Part shown: piece by piece, positions 1-11,587 of the stretch | How positions within the stretch are numbered: position 1 is the first letter of the stretch | Layout: every line of letters starts with the position of its first letter | NCBI GenBank assembly: GCA_010909165.1 | Contig: VJWM01000260.1 | Location: 123,007 to 187,006, forward strand | DNA length: 64,000 nt | Reading direction: 5' to 3' | Source: Anthoceros angustus | Taxonomy: Eukaryota > Streptophyta > Anthocerotopsida > Anthocerotales > Anthocerotaceae | Position numbers and translations under genes: made by a program | The notes under the pieces: model-generated | Told to the model about the DNA's origin: nothing | The model's input: only the letters and a program-made list of their open reading frames with translations | The model's database searches: none

Positions 1-23
1 CAATCCTAGAGAGAGAATGTCAC

Positions 24-2557
24 CTTGTCAAACCCATCGAGTTCAAGTGAGTTCAGTATCAACCGGTTTTCCATCATATTTGTGTTCAGCCAGCTGATAA
101 GAACAACGTCATGGACCAGGGTAAGATTCGGACACATTGCAAGGAAATGAAAAAACACTTGAACTTCATTTACAGAGGAGTCAGACCAACCAGTAGAAAT
201 CACCATGCCGATCTTGGAAATGAACTTTAAAATCCCCATTCAGTTCAGCAACGCAACGTTCACCGGGTAAGGCGAAAACTACAATGCCTTTCCTTGGCGC
301 GTTAAACCAGAAGTCATCTGGCTGCCCGGCCAAAAGGTCACAGACAGGGACAACGGAATTCAGATGTCGGAGATTGCTTAGAGCCTCACAATCAACCAAC
401 GCTAATTATAAGCAAGAGACGGCCCACCATCATGTCTTTTGTCCTCGGATGCTTCTTTGTTGAAAACAGCACACCTGATTAGCAACAGCCATTCTGCAGC
501 TTTAGAAAGGCGGAAACCAAAAGGAGTGGAGTGTTCGCAAGGAGAGAGAGAGTCATCGGTCGATCCTACTTACCATTGTGATCAGATATCGTAATGGCAG
601 GCCGGATCCAATAAGGACACTTGTGAAGACGTATCCCCCTGAAGATACACCTGAGAAGGGGACGTACGGAAATGATCGTACAGTGTGTAAGGAGCCGCTT
701 GGACAAAGTTTCAGCAAACGGCTGGAAATGATGGAGCAACAGTTCAGATACCAACTTTCTGACACTTGAAGTTTCTCCGTTGAAGTCACGTAGGATTCGT
801 TCAAAGTACTTAACATACCGCTGACATAGTTGTCACAAAAACACCAAATAAAACTGAGTCAGAAGAGCAAGCATGCGTCCCCCCCTAAGGTACAACTATG
901 TGAACGTGACAGAAGGCCTATTCATTTCAAACACTACCTGTGCAGAAATTTTGGAGAGAGAGTGCTCACCACTTGACTGGGCAGGATGAGTCCTCTCCCA
1001 TCTACACATCTCTTCTGGTTATAGTACTGAATCGATTCTTCAGCTGTAGGAAAGAACTGCACAAGAAAAAAGCCACTTAAGATATGACCAGCGCTACTAA
1101 CTAGGTGCCAAGCAGTAGGAGATAACAAAACTTGATCTCCGCCAATCCACAGGACCTAGTACTGTGTTCAGAGACATTTTTCATACCTTCAGGTAAAGAA
1201 GAAGGGAAGATATCATAAGGCCAGTCCTTGCTTTTCCAGCTTTACAATGAACCACAACCACGTTCTCCAAATCCCCCTTCAGCCAAGAGTAGGCACTTTG
1301 ACAGAAGGCGCCAATCAAATGCAATGGCGGACAATTGTGGTCATTAAAGGGGAAGCAAGCCACCTGATTCATTTAATTGCGAAATAAATTTAGCCACTTC
1401 TCATAAATCCTTACAAACAGACTCTGAAGGGCTGCTGCATTGAACATGACGGAGTGTAAAATTCTCTTTTACCTTGCCTTCGAACAAAGCAGCATCATAC
1501 AACCGCTCAGAGCAAAGATTGTAGACCTTGTACTTGCCCTGTAGCAAAGATTGCACGTGAGAAAAGCCACCTGGTCCAACCCAGAACCAAACCTACCTCA
1601 TGCAACCTGGTCTCACCTTATGACGTGTCTCAAAAAACTGAACAACATCTTCCATGTGGTTGCGATAGAGACCCTGCAACGATAAACGTGGGACTCGTCA
1701 ACCTGTTGGGCGACATCAACCTTGGCCGCCTTCGTAATCACAGGATAATCACAGACGAGACAGACTTCATCTACCTCCACATAACCAAGAAAGCCTGAGC
1801 TGATGTCCCCAGCTGGGAAACCCATGGCGATAACGTTCTCTGTGATGTATGTCATATCCAGGTCAAAAGTTCCCTCCTGCACGATTAAAACACATGTTTT
1901 TCCTTGGCCCATCATCACTCATGAGTATCCTTACTAGCGTGAATGAAAGGCAAAGTCTCCAGGACTGATGGGTGAAGCCACCTGATAACGTCTTTTGTTT
2001 TGAGACACCATGTGCCTTGCTTTGATTTGGACGACTTTCACTGCATTCCTTGACGTGTCCAAAAAGCCCTTGGTGAAGGTCCCCAGAGCACCCTCTGTGA
2101 CCGGTGAGACCTGGGATCTGTGCTCTGCTGGAGCTGCATCAGCAACGGGAGTCTTGGCCACCGCCCGCTTTCCAAAGCCTCCTGTCAGAAGGCTGAACGT
2201 GGACCTGGGAGCCTCAGCCTCAGCCTGCTGTGGCTCTGGGGCAGCTGACGACGGCATTCTGAAGCCTTTTGCCCACGATGTGAATCCTCCTGCGAGGGTG
2301 GGCTTCGGAGGAGCTTCCCCGACAGATTTTGGTGATGCAGCGTGGGAGGCAGATGGAGGGGGAGTAGGAGTTGGCACGTGATCAGAAACCACCTGGACTT
2401 GCTGCTCATCCTGTCCCTGCTCCTGCTCCGTCTCCTGCTCCTGCCCCAGCTGCTGGGCAGCGTCATCTGGAGGGCCAGCCGACAGCAGCGGCTGCTCCGG
2501 AATGCCCACAGCTTGGAGCTCGTCCGGGTCAGGAGTGCGGCCCACCAAGCTGCTCAT
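24..2557 (-). CDS. PTEN2: PTEN2-type phosphatidylinositol 3-phosphatase (3' end outside window)
   Basis: Dual-specificity lipid/protein phosphatase of the plant PTEN2 class, which removes the 3-phosphate of phosphoinositides. Eleven exons with GT-AG borders (minus strand): 2557-1982, 1876-1775, 1673-1617, 1538-1473, 1363-1187, 1056-970, 820-756, 650-574, 474-428, 321-191, 93-24; these total 485 codons in frame. Exon 1 encodes a low-complexity Gln/Glu-rich leader and the plant PTEN2 pre-domain block (WAKGF, then VSQNKRRYQ). Exon 5 carries the catalytic P-loop HCKAGKARTG, with Cys and Arg intact. Exons 7-11 encode the C2 domain (CPYWIRPAITISDHNG, FALPGE, NMMENR). The last visible exon ends at DGFDK on a GT donor, so the C-terminal tail lies beyond base 1. 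The start chosen is the ATG at 2557; the upstream in-frame GTG at 2578 is not expected in a plant. The family and the exon chain are clear from sequence. Confidence 0.93.
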
Positions 2558-3632
2558 CGCTCTCAGATCTACCACCACCCAGACTTACGCTCCTCTGCCC
2601 TTCTTGCACCTGCCCCGCATGATGCTGCTACCCCGCGGAATGAAGCTCCATCCATGCGACCAAGTCCGATCTCTCGACGCAGATCCGAGGCGCCAGCGAT
2701 CAAGACGTGCGTAGATGCGTCAGACAGGCGACCAAGCTATTAACACTCAATCGATCGAGCCTTAACCTAGAAGAGTGGCAACACTTGGGCCGATCATGCC
2801 GTTAATTAGGCCCCTCGCCCCATATGTAAGTTCCATGCCTCTCACTTCCTATTTTCTGTTTACTGGAAGGGCATGCACGGATCCTCGGAGCGCTTTAGTG
2901 ATCGCCCTGGGTGTGTCAGGACCACGACTGACAGGCGCACTGGCTTCTTTCGTCTTGTGCAAGCAAGCAATCTTGTTATTACGACATCCCAATGTCAACA
3001 CAGGTTCACAAATGCCAAGCACGTTCGTCAGGCTTCATGTCTTCACAAGAGCTGTACATGTACATGTGGGGATACAAGTGGGACATTATGGGGAGGATGG
3101 TAAGTCCTTACCCATCAGTCCCGGCTTCGGCACGACCCTCCTCCAGGAGGCAACAAAATGCAACCACACTGCCTGTCTTATTCCTTCTCCCGACCCAGCT
3201 TCTGGTCACCTGCGCGTCTGCAGAAGCCGGTGGGGTGTCAACATTCTCAAACCAGAACAAAAGACTGCATATGGGAAAAGTTAAAGCAACTACATTGTTC
3301 TCCCAGTTCGCAACTAGAATTTGACGTCACTTTTGCACATCAACAAGACGATCCTGATGAAACTCAAAGAAAGCCAAAGGTAAAGCTAAAGGCAATTCAA
3401 AAGCTTGAAGCAAGGCCGCCACAACTTGAAATACTTGGCAGTCCCTAACTGCAGACCCAATGGGCTGCAGAAGAGCAGCTATGGTGCTTAAGGATAGAGA
3501 CCTACCAATAGTAAGAATATGTACATCTAAATAAGAACAGATCCTACCACACCTGCAAAGAACTACCGATAGTCTGTACACTACAGAAAATCCCTTGTGA
3601 TTTCCTGTCAACCCCCGGATGAACCCCCAGTA
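2558..3632. other. Intergenic, no gene recognised
   Basis: This holds the PTEN2 5' flank and about 900 bp in which no reading frame resembles a known protein on either strand. Open frames on the plus strand (2775-3284) lack recognisable domains and sit in mixed-composition DNA. No repeat or RNA gene was seen. Confidence 0.5.
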
Positions 3633-4073
3633 TTAAGTCTGACGGGAATGCCCGGTCCTTGCAGCTGCATCTGCTGCCTCCCGCTTCTGAGCTCGCCTTG
3701 CCCGCCTCCCTGCCTTTTCCTTTGCTGGTGCTTTTCCCTTGGCTACCGTGGAGGAGGATGTGTCATCCAAACAATCATCATAAAGATCATGAGCAGACAC
3801 CTGCCGTACACTTACCGGTCTAGCCTCCCTTCGACCACCCCGAACATAACCATTGTCACCCCATCGTCTATTACCAATGCGCAGACTCGATGTGTAATAG
3901 TACTGCTCCAATACATCATCCTCATCATGATACTCTTCAGGCTCCTCCACTTCCAACATCGGAAACCCCTGAAACCAAGGGGCTCGGAGGAGAAGGCATA
4001 CACTTTCCTCACACATGTAGTCATGAAGGCTACAAGACAGACAACGAAAGGAGGGTGAGAACTCATCCCACAT
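3633..4073 (-). CDS. Hypothetical protein, 146 codons, acidic centre and basic tail
   Basis: I do not recognise this protein. The ATG at 4073 opens a 146-codon frame with a composition typical of plant coding DNA. It begins with a small Cys/His cluster (CLSCSLHDYMCEE), followed by a hydrophobic stretch (APWFQGFPMLEVEE), an acidic/tyrosine-rich middle (EEYHDEDDVLEQYYY), an Arg/Gly part and a Lys/Arg/Ala-rich C-terminus (GRRARRAQKREAADAAAR). The layout suggests a small nuclear or nucleic-acid-binding protein, but that is inference only. More 5' exons may exist: a 99-codon Ala/Asp-rich frame starts with an ATG at 5139 on the same strand, but I could not prove a splice between them. Confidence 0.45.
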   Translation of the reverse strand: MWDEFSPSFRCLSCSLHDYMCEESVCLLLRAPWFQGFPMLEVEEPEEYHDEDDVLEQYYYTSSLRIGNRRWGDNGYVRGGRREARPVSVRQVSAHDLYDDCLDDTSSSTVAKGKAPAKEKAGRRARRAQKREAADAAARTGHSRQT

Positions 4074-5670
4074 CCTCTACTACCGACACCAGATAAGGAA
4101 CTGACAACCCAATCCATCTCAACAACGGGGACTGCACACCAAGCTTAAGTTCAAACAGCAAGCAACTCCGGTCATGAGTGTGCACAGTAATCAGGTGCAA
4201 CCTCTTCCCAACTCCCAAACACAATACACCTCCCGTAACAGGCCAGCCATCCTGTAATCAAAACCTCATCTTGGCATGTACCAAGCCCACGCTAACATGG
4301 TGATCAGCAAAACTACAAACTCCAACCATTGACACCAATTCCCATGTTATGGGAAGATAACATACACAGACCCACACCCCAGCTCACACACCGTACCTGC
4401 CGTCAATTGATTTGTACACGTAGACGAAAGTGAAAGGTAATCTGCACTGGGGACACCAAGGCTCGGGTTTATAGGAAGCCCAGCGGAGGATACACGTCAC
4501 ACTGCGAGCCGCCAGAGGTGAGTTAGAACAGTGCCATACAAAGATGTAGCAAGCTTAGTGAGGTCAGACCTTCATTCAGAGCATTGTGAGTGCAACGGCT
4601 CCTTATCTAACAACTACAGTACGCCAAACAGCACGATAACCCTAGTGGCCTCTGTATCAAACACCTAAACGATTGCAGAAATCAACATGGTCGCCAACTA
4701 ACCAATAAGAATGTTCACAACCCTTGATCTGGGCTGTCTCTTCGACTGCAATCTTCTCCCGGCATATGGCGCAAACCCAGTCATCCACGGAATCGAACCG
4801 ATACCCTCCTCCTTCAGGTTCCTATGCCAGCAACGTACATCATTCAACATCTGCAGATCCAGCAATTAAGCAACAAGAACATCTCGCCAAGCAGCCCCAC
4901 GAGAAGCAATCAGAGTCGCAGCAGTTGGGGAGTACCGCAGAGGAAGGGCTGGAAGCTGTTCCGGCTACAGCCAGATCGAGGGCTGCGGGATCCGAGGCCG
5001 CCTCTCCTTTGCTATCCATGTCCAGCCGTGGCAGAGCTTCCACAAGATTTGCTACCCCGGCATCGGTTGACGCAGAGAGTCCAGTGGCGGTGTCAGGTAC
5101 AGGGAAATCCGCTGCAGTCGGTAGGCCTGCGTCAGCCATGAAGTCTCCCGAGCGGCGTCCGGGCTGCGTATTTGGCTACTACCAAGAAGAAGCGGGCTCT
5201 GCCGAGACTGTTGAGGAAGGTCGGCACCTGCCATGAACCACCTGATTTAGCTGGAAACTAAAATTCATTCATCCGGTGTTGCAGCGGCTGCAACACATGT
5301 GAGGTGGCAAGCATTGTTGCGCCAGAAGGCTTGGAGATGCCACTGGCTGCCTGCGCACAAAGGATCGGAATAAAGGTTCTTGTTGCACAAAGTCCAGAGC
5401 AAAACCTAACCACTTTCTTACATGTGCAGTGAACGCTGGTGTGGAGGATAGGAGCAATCGCCGTTCACCAGCTGGACCGGTCCGACACATGAGCTTGACC
5501 GCCGATTCCTTTCAGACCGGTTCATATGAGCTTGACCGCCCTTCCTTTCAATTTCCGGAGCCACAAGTTGCTTTTTTTGCTTTTGGTATGGATTGTACTA
5601 CTGTGTAGGTATTTGTTAGGTACTATTTTCTGTTCATTATGGATTTTCCAGGATGTATTGGTTTTATTGA
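4074..5670. other. Intergenic or possible 5' exons; ambiguous open frames on both strands
   Basis: Frames overlap on opposite strands: plus 4724-5236 (170 codons, Ser/Ala-rich, no domain) and minus 5139-4840 (starts with ATG, Ala/Asp-rich). At most one is real. No homology is recognised, so I leave both uncalled. From 5240 to 5670 I see no gene. Confidence 0.35.
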
Positions 5671-5672
5671 TG

Positions 5673-5878
5673 GAAGAAGAAGAAGAATTTTATTTGAGTC
5701 CACACTAAGGACGGATTTCCGTCATGGGACTTGGTACTTGACAACTTGTACCATGGTGTGCCTAAGCTACTTGCACCAAGGGCATCCACTCCCTTTAGGC
5801 ACCCCATCTAAGTACCGATCTAAGCTCAGGATGCTTAATCACGACGTTCTTATAAATGTGTGTCCATTTGGCCTAAGA
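5673..5878 (-). repeat. Interspersed repeat (5S-like core, TTC tail), copy A
   Basis: Member of a family repeated throughout this window. On its sense (minus) strand it reads: end hairpin (GTGTGTCC...GGACACAC type, truncated here), a 5S rRNA-like core (GAAC-N7-TTAAGC-N17-GTACT, then GATGGG), a body ending in an imperfect palindrome around GACGGAAATCCGTC, and an A/T stretch ending in (TTC)n. On the plus strand it therefore starts with (GAA)n at 5673 and ends near the TTTGGCCTAAG at 5878. No coding capacity. Confidence 0.8.
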
Positions 5879-6810
5879 TTAGATTTGATGGGATCTTCTA
5901 CTCTTATTTCAAAAATCAGGGGTTTTATTGACGGGATCTTCCTACTCTTAATTCAAAAATCGGGAATAGATTGTAAAGTATATTATGACAGAAAATATAG
6001 GTAAATTTGGTATATAATTTATATTTACATAATTTATTTACTCTTTCTTAAAAGATGTATGTGCTCTACAAGAGATGTCTAATTGTGCTCCATGAGTATT
6101 CCATCAATTTAAAATAGTCTGTGATGTGGACAAATGCATCTTTAACTCTCCATGTGGGTTGTCCAGATACGTGTGAAAATTCCTTTGTTTTTCAGCGAAT
6201 GAAGTTACACAAGGACCCTTTAGCCCACTTTTTATATGGAGAATTCATCCTCCATTGCTGATTTCACTTATGGTTAATTTCCCTTTCGTATTCTGTTTTT
6301 CAAATCGAACTCCCTTGAAAAAAATACTTGAAGTAGATTTCCTCTTGGAGTTCTTAGTAGTACTGATCAATGCAAGTTAAAAGGTCCAAGGATTGGAGAC
6401 ACGGCGCTTGGAATCGTTTCCGTATTGAAAAAATTCTTGCACAACAATGGCATAACAATTTCTTGCCAGTGCAGAAAATGTCTCTTGCAAGTCTTCAAGT
6501 GTTCACTCCACTAGTATCCCCAAGAAAACATGTAAATACACCAGTCTCGCATGAAAGAAAGTACATATACTTTCTTTCATGCTTTCATAGTTTATCGTAT
6601 TCGTCTTTTATTACTAAGAATTATTTTAAATACAATCAAATATAGTTTTGTCTGACCAAAACCTTGAAACCCCCTATTAGTTATGTCCGAAAGAAGGGCA
6701 TAACACTCTCCTACAAAACCGAACATAGGTAGGTAATACAAAATAAGCTAGGAACATAAAAAGAATTATTTTGGTGAGAGTGATGAACAATATACTAGAC
6801 AAGGCACATA
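5879..6810. other. AT-rich spacer, nothing recognised
   Basis: About 930 bp of AT-rich sequence without convincing frames. The 91-codon frame at 6370-6645 shows no domain and has low-complexity composition. Confidence 0.5.
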
Positions 6811-7030
6811 GAAGAAGAGGAAGAAGAATATTATTTAAGTCCACTAAGGACGGATTTCCGTCATGGGACTTGGTACTTAACAACTTGTACCATGGTATGC
6901 CTAAGCTACTTGCACCAAGGGCATCCATTCCCTTTAGGCACCCCATCTAAGTACCGATCCAAGCGCAGGATGCTTAATAACCACGTTCTTATAAATGTGT
7001 GCCCATTTGGCGTAAGCCATTTGGACATGG
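6811..7030 (-). repeat. Interspersed repeat (5S-like core, TTC tail), copy B
   Basis: Near full-length copy in the same orientation as copy A. It has a GAA-rich start on the plus strand, the GACGGATTTCCGTC palindrome, the body, the 5S-like core, and both halves of the terminal hairpin (CCATTTGGCGTAAGCCATTTGG). Confidence 0.8.
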
Positions 7031-7688
7031 GTAGGCAATAACTAGGGCCATAATCTTAGAAGCCTTTATGTAGGGAAGAGAATTACAAACTCAAACTAAG
7101 AATTTAATGCTGAGATCTAAACCAACGGCATATAAATATAAACTCTGATCCTTGTATAGTACCTCTGTTGGGAGCAAAGTTCGCCACCATTATGTTGAAC
7201 CCTAAGTTTTGAGATTGGTTTAGCAATTCATTCCGGATATTCCCTGTTCACCATTAGCCCTTTTTGGATTGTTCCTCCTCGGACTTCAGGGGTAGGTGGG
7301 ATTTCCCATCTCGTCTATTAATAACGTCTACTCTATTTCTTTATTCATTCCGGATATTTATTTATTTTTTACTTCATGCATGAGGCAGCAATGGGTCTAC
7401 TCTATTTCTTTATTCATTCCAGATATTTATTTATTTTTGACTTCATCCATGAGGCAGCAATGGGTGGCCTAAGCTTTGCTCAAGTTCGACCCGCTAACAA
7501 TCTTAGGCAGTAATTTATGACGCATGAGTTCAAGGTAACCACCAGCTTGCCCGTGCCAAACGCTTGAGAAATGCATGGCAGATCGGTTCAGCTTAGTCAC
7601 CGGCTCCGTCATTTCGGCACTTCATTTAATTAATGTACATCACAAAATTTCAGCGATCTCTCCAGTTTTCTCTTGTAGCCATGTTGCA
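7031..7688. other. AT-rich spacer with a short direct repeat
   Basis: No gene seen. A ~60-bp segment containing CTACTCTATTTCTTTATTCA is repeated in tandem at about 7328-7465, including the following CATGAGGCAGCAATGGGT. Confidence 0.5.
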
Positions 7689-7855
7689 TCATTGAAACTC
7701 CACAATCCAGCATTCATTGAAACTCCACAATCCAGCATTCATTGAAACTCCACAATCCAGCATTCATTGAAACTCCACAATCCAGCATCCATCGAAACTC
7801 CACAATCCAGCATTCATTGAAACTCCACAATCCAGCATCCATCGAAACTCCACAG
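7689..7855. repeat. 25-bp minisatellite, about seven copies
   Basis: Unit CATTGAAACTCCACAATCC plus AGCATT, repeated head to tail about seven times with C/T variants at two positions. There are no spacers, so it is not a CRISPR array. It lies just upstream of the Copia insertion. Confidence 0.9.
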
Positions 7856-7984
7856 TCATTGACTGCAGAGTTCAAGTGTTAGCACGGAGGACGGCTGAAC
7901 GTAGTTGGAACAAAACAGTGCGGTGGCACATTTTGGTACCGAACCGCGTTCCCCCATGTTCCACCGTTCTCTTCCAACCGAGTT

Positions 7985-7989
7985 CCGAG
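7985..7989. repeat. Target site duplication CCGAG, left side
   Basis: CCGAG immediately precedes the 5' LTR, and the same five bases follow the 3' LTR at 13963-13967. A 5-bp duplication is normal for Copia integration. Confidence 0.9.
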
Positions 7990-8257
7990 TGATAGGAATA
8001 GTACATATTGTATTAGTATGTAATGTTAGTGGTCACTATAAAGCTGAGATTATGGCAAGTCCTAGGGATGTGTGGTCTACGATGTAGCACTATAATAGTA
8101 TAGTAGTCACTCCAGGGTATATAAAGGGATCACTTCGAGACTGTCTAGTATCATTGTTGTTCCAGGCTCTGTAGTGTTCTTTGTTGCAACCTCTGTGCTT
8201 CCTTTCTTCTGCTATAAATTCTCTCTTATATTTTCATGATCCTGTGGATTCCTATCA
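7990..8257 (+). repeat. Copia 5' LTR
   Basis: 268 bp, beginning TGATAGG and ending CCTATCA, with a TATA box (TATATAAA, 8118-8125). It matches the 3' LTR apart from seven substitutions. Confidence 0.95.
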
Positions 8258-8269
8258 TGGTATCAGAGC
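8258..8269 (+). promoter_or_regulatory. Copia primer binding site
   Basis: TGGTATCAGAGC directly after the 5' LTR is the usual plant Copia primer site, matching the initiator tRNA-Met. A second copy follows the internal LTR fragment at about 10023. Confidence 0.9.
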
Positions 8270-8389
8270 AAAAGGTTTCTAAGATGCGTCTAATCAACGT
8301 ATCTTAGGTTTGAAGTTTCTGACATCCTGTGTTTAAGTTGTAGTTAAGAAAGGTATCTTAGGATTTATTTTAAAGGTAAGTGGAGGTGT

Positions 8390-9815
8390 ATGAGAACGTC
8401 TAACAAGCGTCTCTCAAACATCAGAGTTTTCTGAGGTATACCTTACGAGAGTATCTTGGGCTCTAAAAAATTTTTTGGGAGATACGTCTAACAAGCGTAT
8501 CTGAGGGTTTTGGCTAATGTTGTTCCAGCCGAGGTTTTTTTTTTTTTTTAAGGGTTTTTTGGGCTGGTGTTGTTCCAGCCGAGGTTCTTTGAGTGGGTGA
8601 CTTTGTGTGAGGGTGTGTGGCTGATGTCGTTCCAGCCTTAACGGTGAGATCGTTATTGTGTTTGTTTTTTTCAGGCTTTTATTATTTATTATCTATCTAT
8701 TCATTATCTATTATTATGGCTCAAGAGCATGAGACCTTTTTTCGGATACCTAAATTTAATGGTTCCAATTTTTTCTTTTTGGAAGTTTCGTATAAAAGTA
8801 GCTCTTATGGATGATTGGCCTATTGTTGAGTCGAGGCTTATCCTCAAAATGGTACCCCAAAGAAAACAATTATCATGGAGAAAAGAAATTAGCTCTCATG
8901 CTGATTATTGGGTCTATTGAGGATCGGTGTCTTGGTCAACTTATGACCAAGACTACAGCTGCTGAGGTTTGGCAGGTGTTACTGTCCTCGTATGAACAAC
9001 ATGGCTTAGCCCACTCTCAGGCTAATCTTGCCAAGCTTATAGACTTTAAGATGGGGGCTTCTCAGACCATCAAGGAATTTATTGACCAATTTACTACTGT
9101 TATTGTTGATTGTTTGGCTTCTGGATTAGAGGTACCCTTGGAAATGCAAATTTTCAAGGGCACCTCTAATCCACATTGTTCATACGAGGACAGTAACACC
9201 TGCCAAACCTCAGCAGCTGTAGTCTTGGTCATAAGTTGACCAAGACACCGATCCTCAATAGACCCAATAATCAGCATGAGAGCTTTCGAATTTCTTTGTC
9301 TCCATGATAATTGTTCTGCTGGGGTACCATTTTGAGGATAAGCCTCAGTACCCTCAACAATAGGTTAATCATCCATAAGAGCTACTCTTATACGAAACTT
9401 CCAAAAAGAAAAATTGGAACCATTAAATTTAGGTATCCGAAAAAAGGTCTCACGCTCTTGAGCCATAATAATAGATAATGAATAGATAGATAATAAATAA
9501 TAAAAGCCTGAAAAAACAAACACAATAACGATCTCACCGTTAAGGCTGGAATGACATCAGCCACACACCCTCACACAAAGTCACCCACTCAAAGAACCTC
9601 GGCTCGAACAACATCAGCCTAAAAAACCCTCAAATACGCTTGTTAGACGTATCTCCCAAAAAAAAATTTGAGCCCAAGATACTCTCGTAAGGTATACCTC
9701 AGAAAACTCTGATGTTTGAGAGACGCTTGTTAGACATTCTCATCAAATTTTTTAGAGCCCAAGATACTCTCGTAAGATATACCTCAGAAAACTCTGATGT
9801 TTGAGAGACGCTTGT
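8390..9815. repeat. Large inverted repeat (foldback 1) inside the Copia element
   Basis: The left arm, about 8390-9002 (leader and GAG), reappears as reverse complement at about 9173-9740; part of the arm end is present twice, to about 9815. The hinge itself is a short hairpin at 9125-9172 (GGATTAGAGGT ... ACCTCTAATCC). About 120 bp next to the hinge is absent from the right arm. Confidence 0.85.
8716..9139 (+). pseudogene. Copia GAG fragment (frame-broken)
   Basis: The ATG at 8716 opens a GAG-like start (MAQEHETFFRIPKFNGSNF). The frame breaks near a T-rich run at about 8770 and continues in other frames with typical Copia GAG segments (LMTKTTAAEVWQVLLSSYEQ, ASQTIKEFIDQFTTVI). It stops at the hinge of an inverted repeat, so the nucleocapsid zinc knuckle and the protease are missing. 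Confidence 0.8.
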
Positions 9816-9825
9816 TGCTCTGATA

Positions 9826-10190
9826 CCTAGTAGCTCTTATGGATGATTGGCCTATTATTGAGGGTACTGAGGCTTATCCTCAAAATGGTACCCCAGCAAA
9901 ACAATTATCATGGTATCATTGTTGTTCCAGGCTCTGTAGTGTTCTTTGTTGCAACCTCTGTGCTTCCTTTCTTCTGCTATAAAGTCTCTCTTATATTTTC
10001 ATGATCCTGTGGATTCCTATCATGGTATCAGAGCAATAGGTTTCTAAGATGCGTCTAATCAATGTATCTTAGGTTTTGAAGTTTCTGACATCCTGTGTTT
10101 AAGTTGTAGTTAAGAAAGGTATCTTAGGATTTATTTTAAAGGTAAGTGGAGGTGTATGAGAACGTCTAACAAGCGTCTCTCAAACATCAG
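9826..10190 (+). repeat. Internal direct copy of GAG piece, LTR end, primer site and leader
   Basis: 9826-9911 repeats the GAG segment at about 8801-8880. 9912-10190 repeats the last ~110 bp of the LTR, the primer site and the leader (8150-8430), with few mismatches. The element thus carries a second LTR/PBS junction inside its body. Confidence 0.85.
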
Positions 10191-10947
10191 AATGAACAAG
10201 AGCTAATAACATAAACGCTCTAGAATTAGGATGAACGGGAAACACTTTACGCCGATGCTTTCCAAAAACACAATCCGAACAAATAGAATGCTTTTGTAAA
10301 GAAGGAACATAAAAACCATAATAGTGAGCAGTCTGAAGAACCTTCCGTGGATGCACATGACCCAAACGGAAGTGCCATAATTGCTATAATGGCAATTCTG
10401 CATAATAACCCTTCACATGTAGTTTGAATTCCCTTGCAGTCCAGCTTATATAGTTCTCCAACAGGATGGCCGGTAGCAACAACATCCTGAGTAGAAAGTC
10501 GTTTAATGGCACAACTACATATCTTCGTGACATATTATATGTTCCTGGTTTACAAAAGAATCTATTGTCTGTTCGAGCGATGTGTCAACTTGGTTTATTT
10601 GTTGAATTTCATTCTGGTCGTTGTTCCATTAAACGACTTTCTACTCAGGATGTTGTTGCTACCGGCCATCCTGTTGGACAACTATATAAGCTGGACTGCA
10701 AGCGAATTCAACCACATGTGAAGGGTTATTATGCAGAATTGCCATTATAGCAATTATGGCACTTCCGTTTGGGTCATGTGCATCCACGGAAGGTTCTTCA
10801 GACTGCTCACTATTATGGTTTTTATGTTCCTTCTTTACAAAAGCATTCTATTTGTTCGGATTGTGTTTTTGGAAAGCATCGGCGTAAAGTGTTTCCCGTT
10901 CATCCTAATTCTAGAGCGTCTATGTTATTAGCTCTTGTTCATTCTGA
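10191..10947. repeat. Inverted repeat (foldback 2) in the pre-integrase region
   Basis: 10191-10517 is the reverse complement of about 10621-10947, with a loop of about 100 bp. Both arms encode the same GAG-pre-integrase and integrase start, so identical 66-codon and ~60-codon frames appear on opposite strands. Confidence 0.85.
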
Positions 10948-11587
10948 TGTTTGTGGACCTTTCTCTTATACTTCCTTCCAAGGGTTTTGCTACTTTGTTA
11001 CTTTTCTTGATGATTTTTCCCGTCATTTTCAAGTTTATTTCTTACATGATCGTTCGGAGGTATTTAACAAGTTCAAGCTCTTTAAGACCTATTCTGAGCG
11101 TTTTACTGGTCACAAACTCAAAATACTACGTACAAATAATGGAGGAGAGTATACCTCACGTGTTTTTCAAGATTGTCTATCCTTTTTTGGCATTCAACAT
11201 CAGACTAGTTTTCCATATTCTCCCCAACAAAATGGACGTGCCGAGATTCAGAATAAAATTCTTGTTGGTGCTGCTCGTTGTATGTTATTTCACATGAGTG
11301 TGGCCCCTCAGTTTTGGGCTGAGGCTATTCAAACAGCTGCTTGTGTTCTGAATCGGGTTGTTTCGGATGTTTTATGTGGTCAAACTCCTCAGGCGTTGTG
11401 GACTGGACTTATTCCTTCTTTGGATCTTCGGGTTTTTGGGTGTGTTGCATACGCACATATTCCAAAAGAGAAGAGGTCTAAGCTAGATAAACGGAGTATT
11501 CAATGTATCTTTCTTGGTTACTGTGAAAATTCTTCGGAACACCGGTTATTTAATCCACGAACACGACAAATTATTTTTAAGTCGTGA
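10745..11587 (+). pseudogene. Copia GAG-pre-integrase and integrase (catalytic Asp lost)
   Basis: Encodes the pre-integrase zinc motif region (GHVHPRKVL, CSDCVFGKH) and the integrase core. The first catalytic Asp is present (VHSDVCGP) and the Glu is present (NGRAEIQNK), but the second Asp is Asn (LRTNNGGEYTS). The end of the frame (CIFLGY, RLFNPRTRQII) runs into a stop at 11587 through a frameshift; the continuation (SRDVIFCENLSW) is in the next frame up to a stop at 11874. Confidence 0.9.

Noticed and set aside
2010-2743. Plus-strand frames opposite PTEN2 exon 1
   Set aside because: Shadows of the Gln/Pro/Ala-rich PTEN2 leader; the minus-strand exon chain is in frame and homologous.
7689-7855. 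Possible CRISPR array (25-bp repeats)
   Set aside because: Units are contiguous without spacers, and the context is plant nuclear DNA.
10180-10403. Minus-strand pre-integrase frames
   Set aside because: Inverted copy of the Copia pre-integrase region at 10731-10931, not a separate gene.
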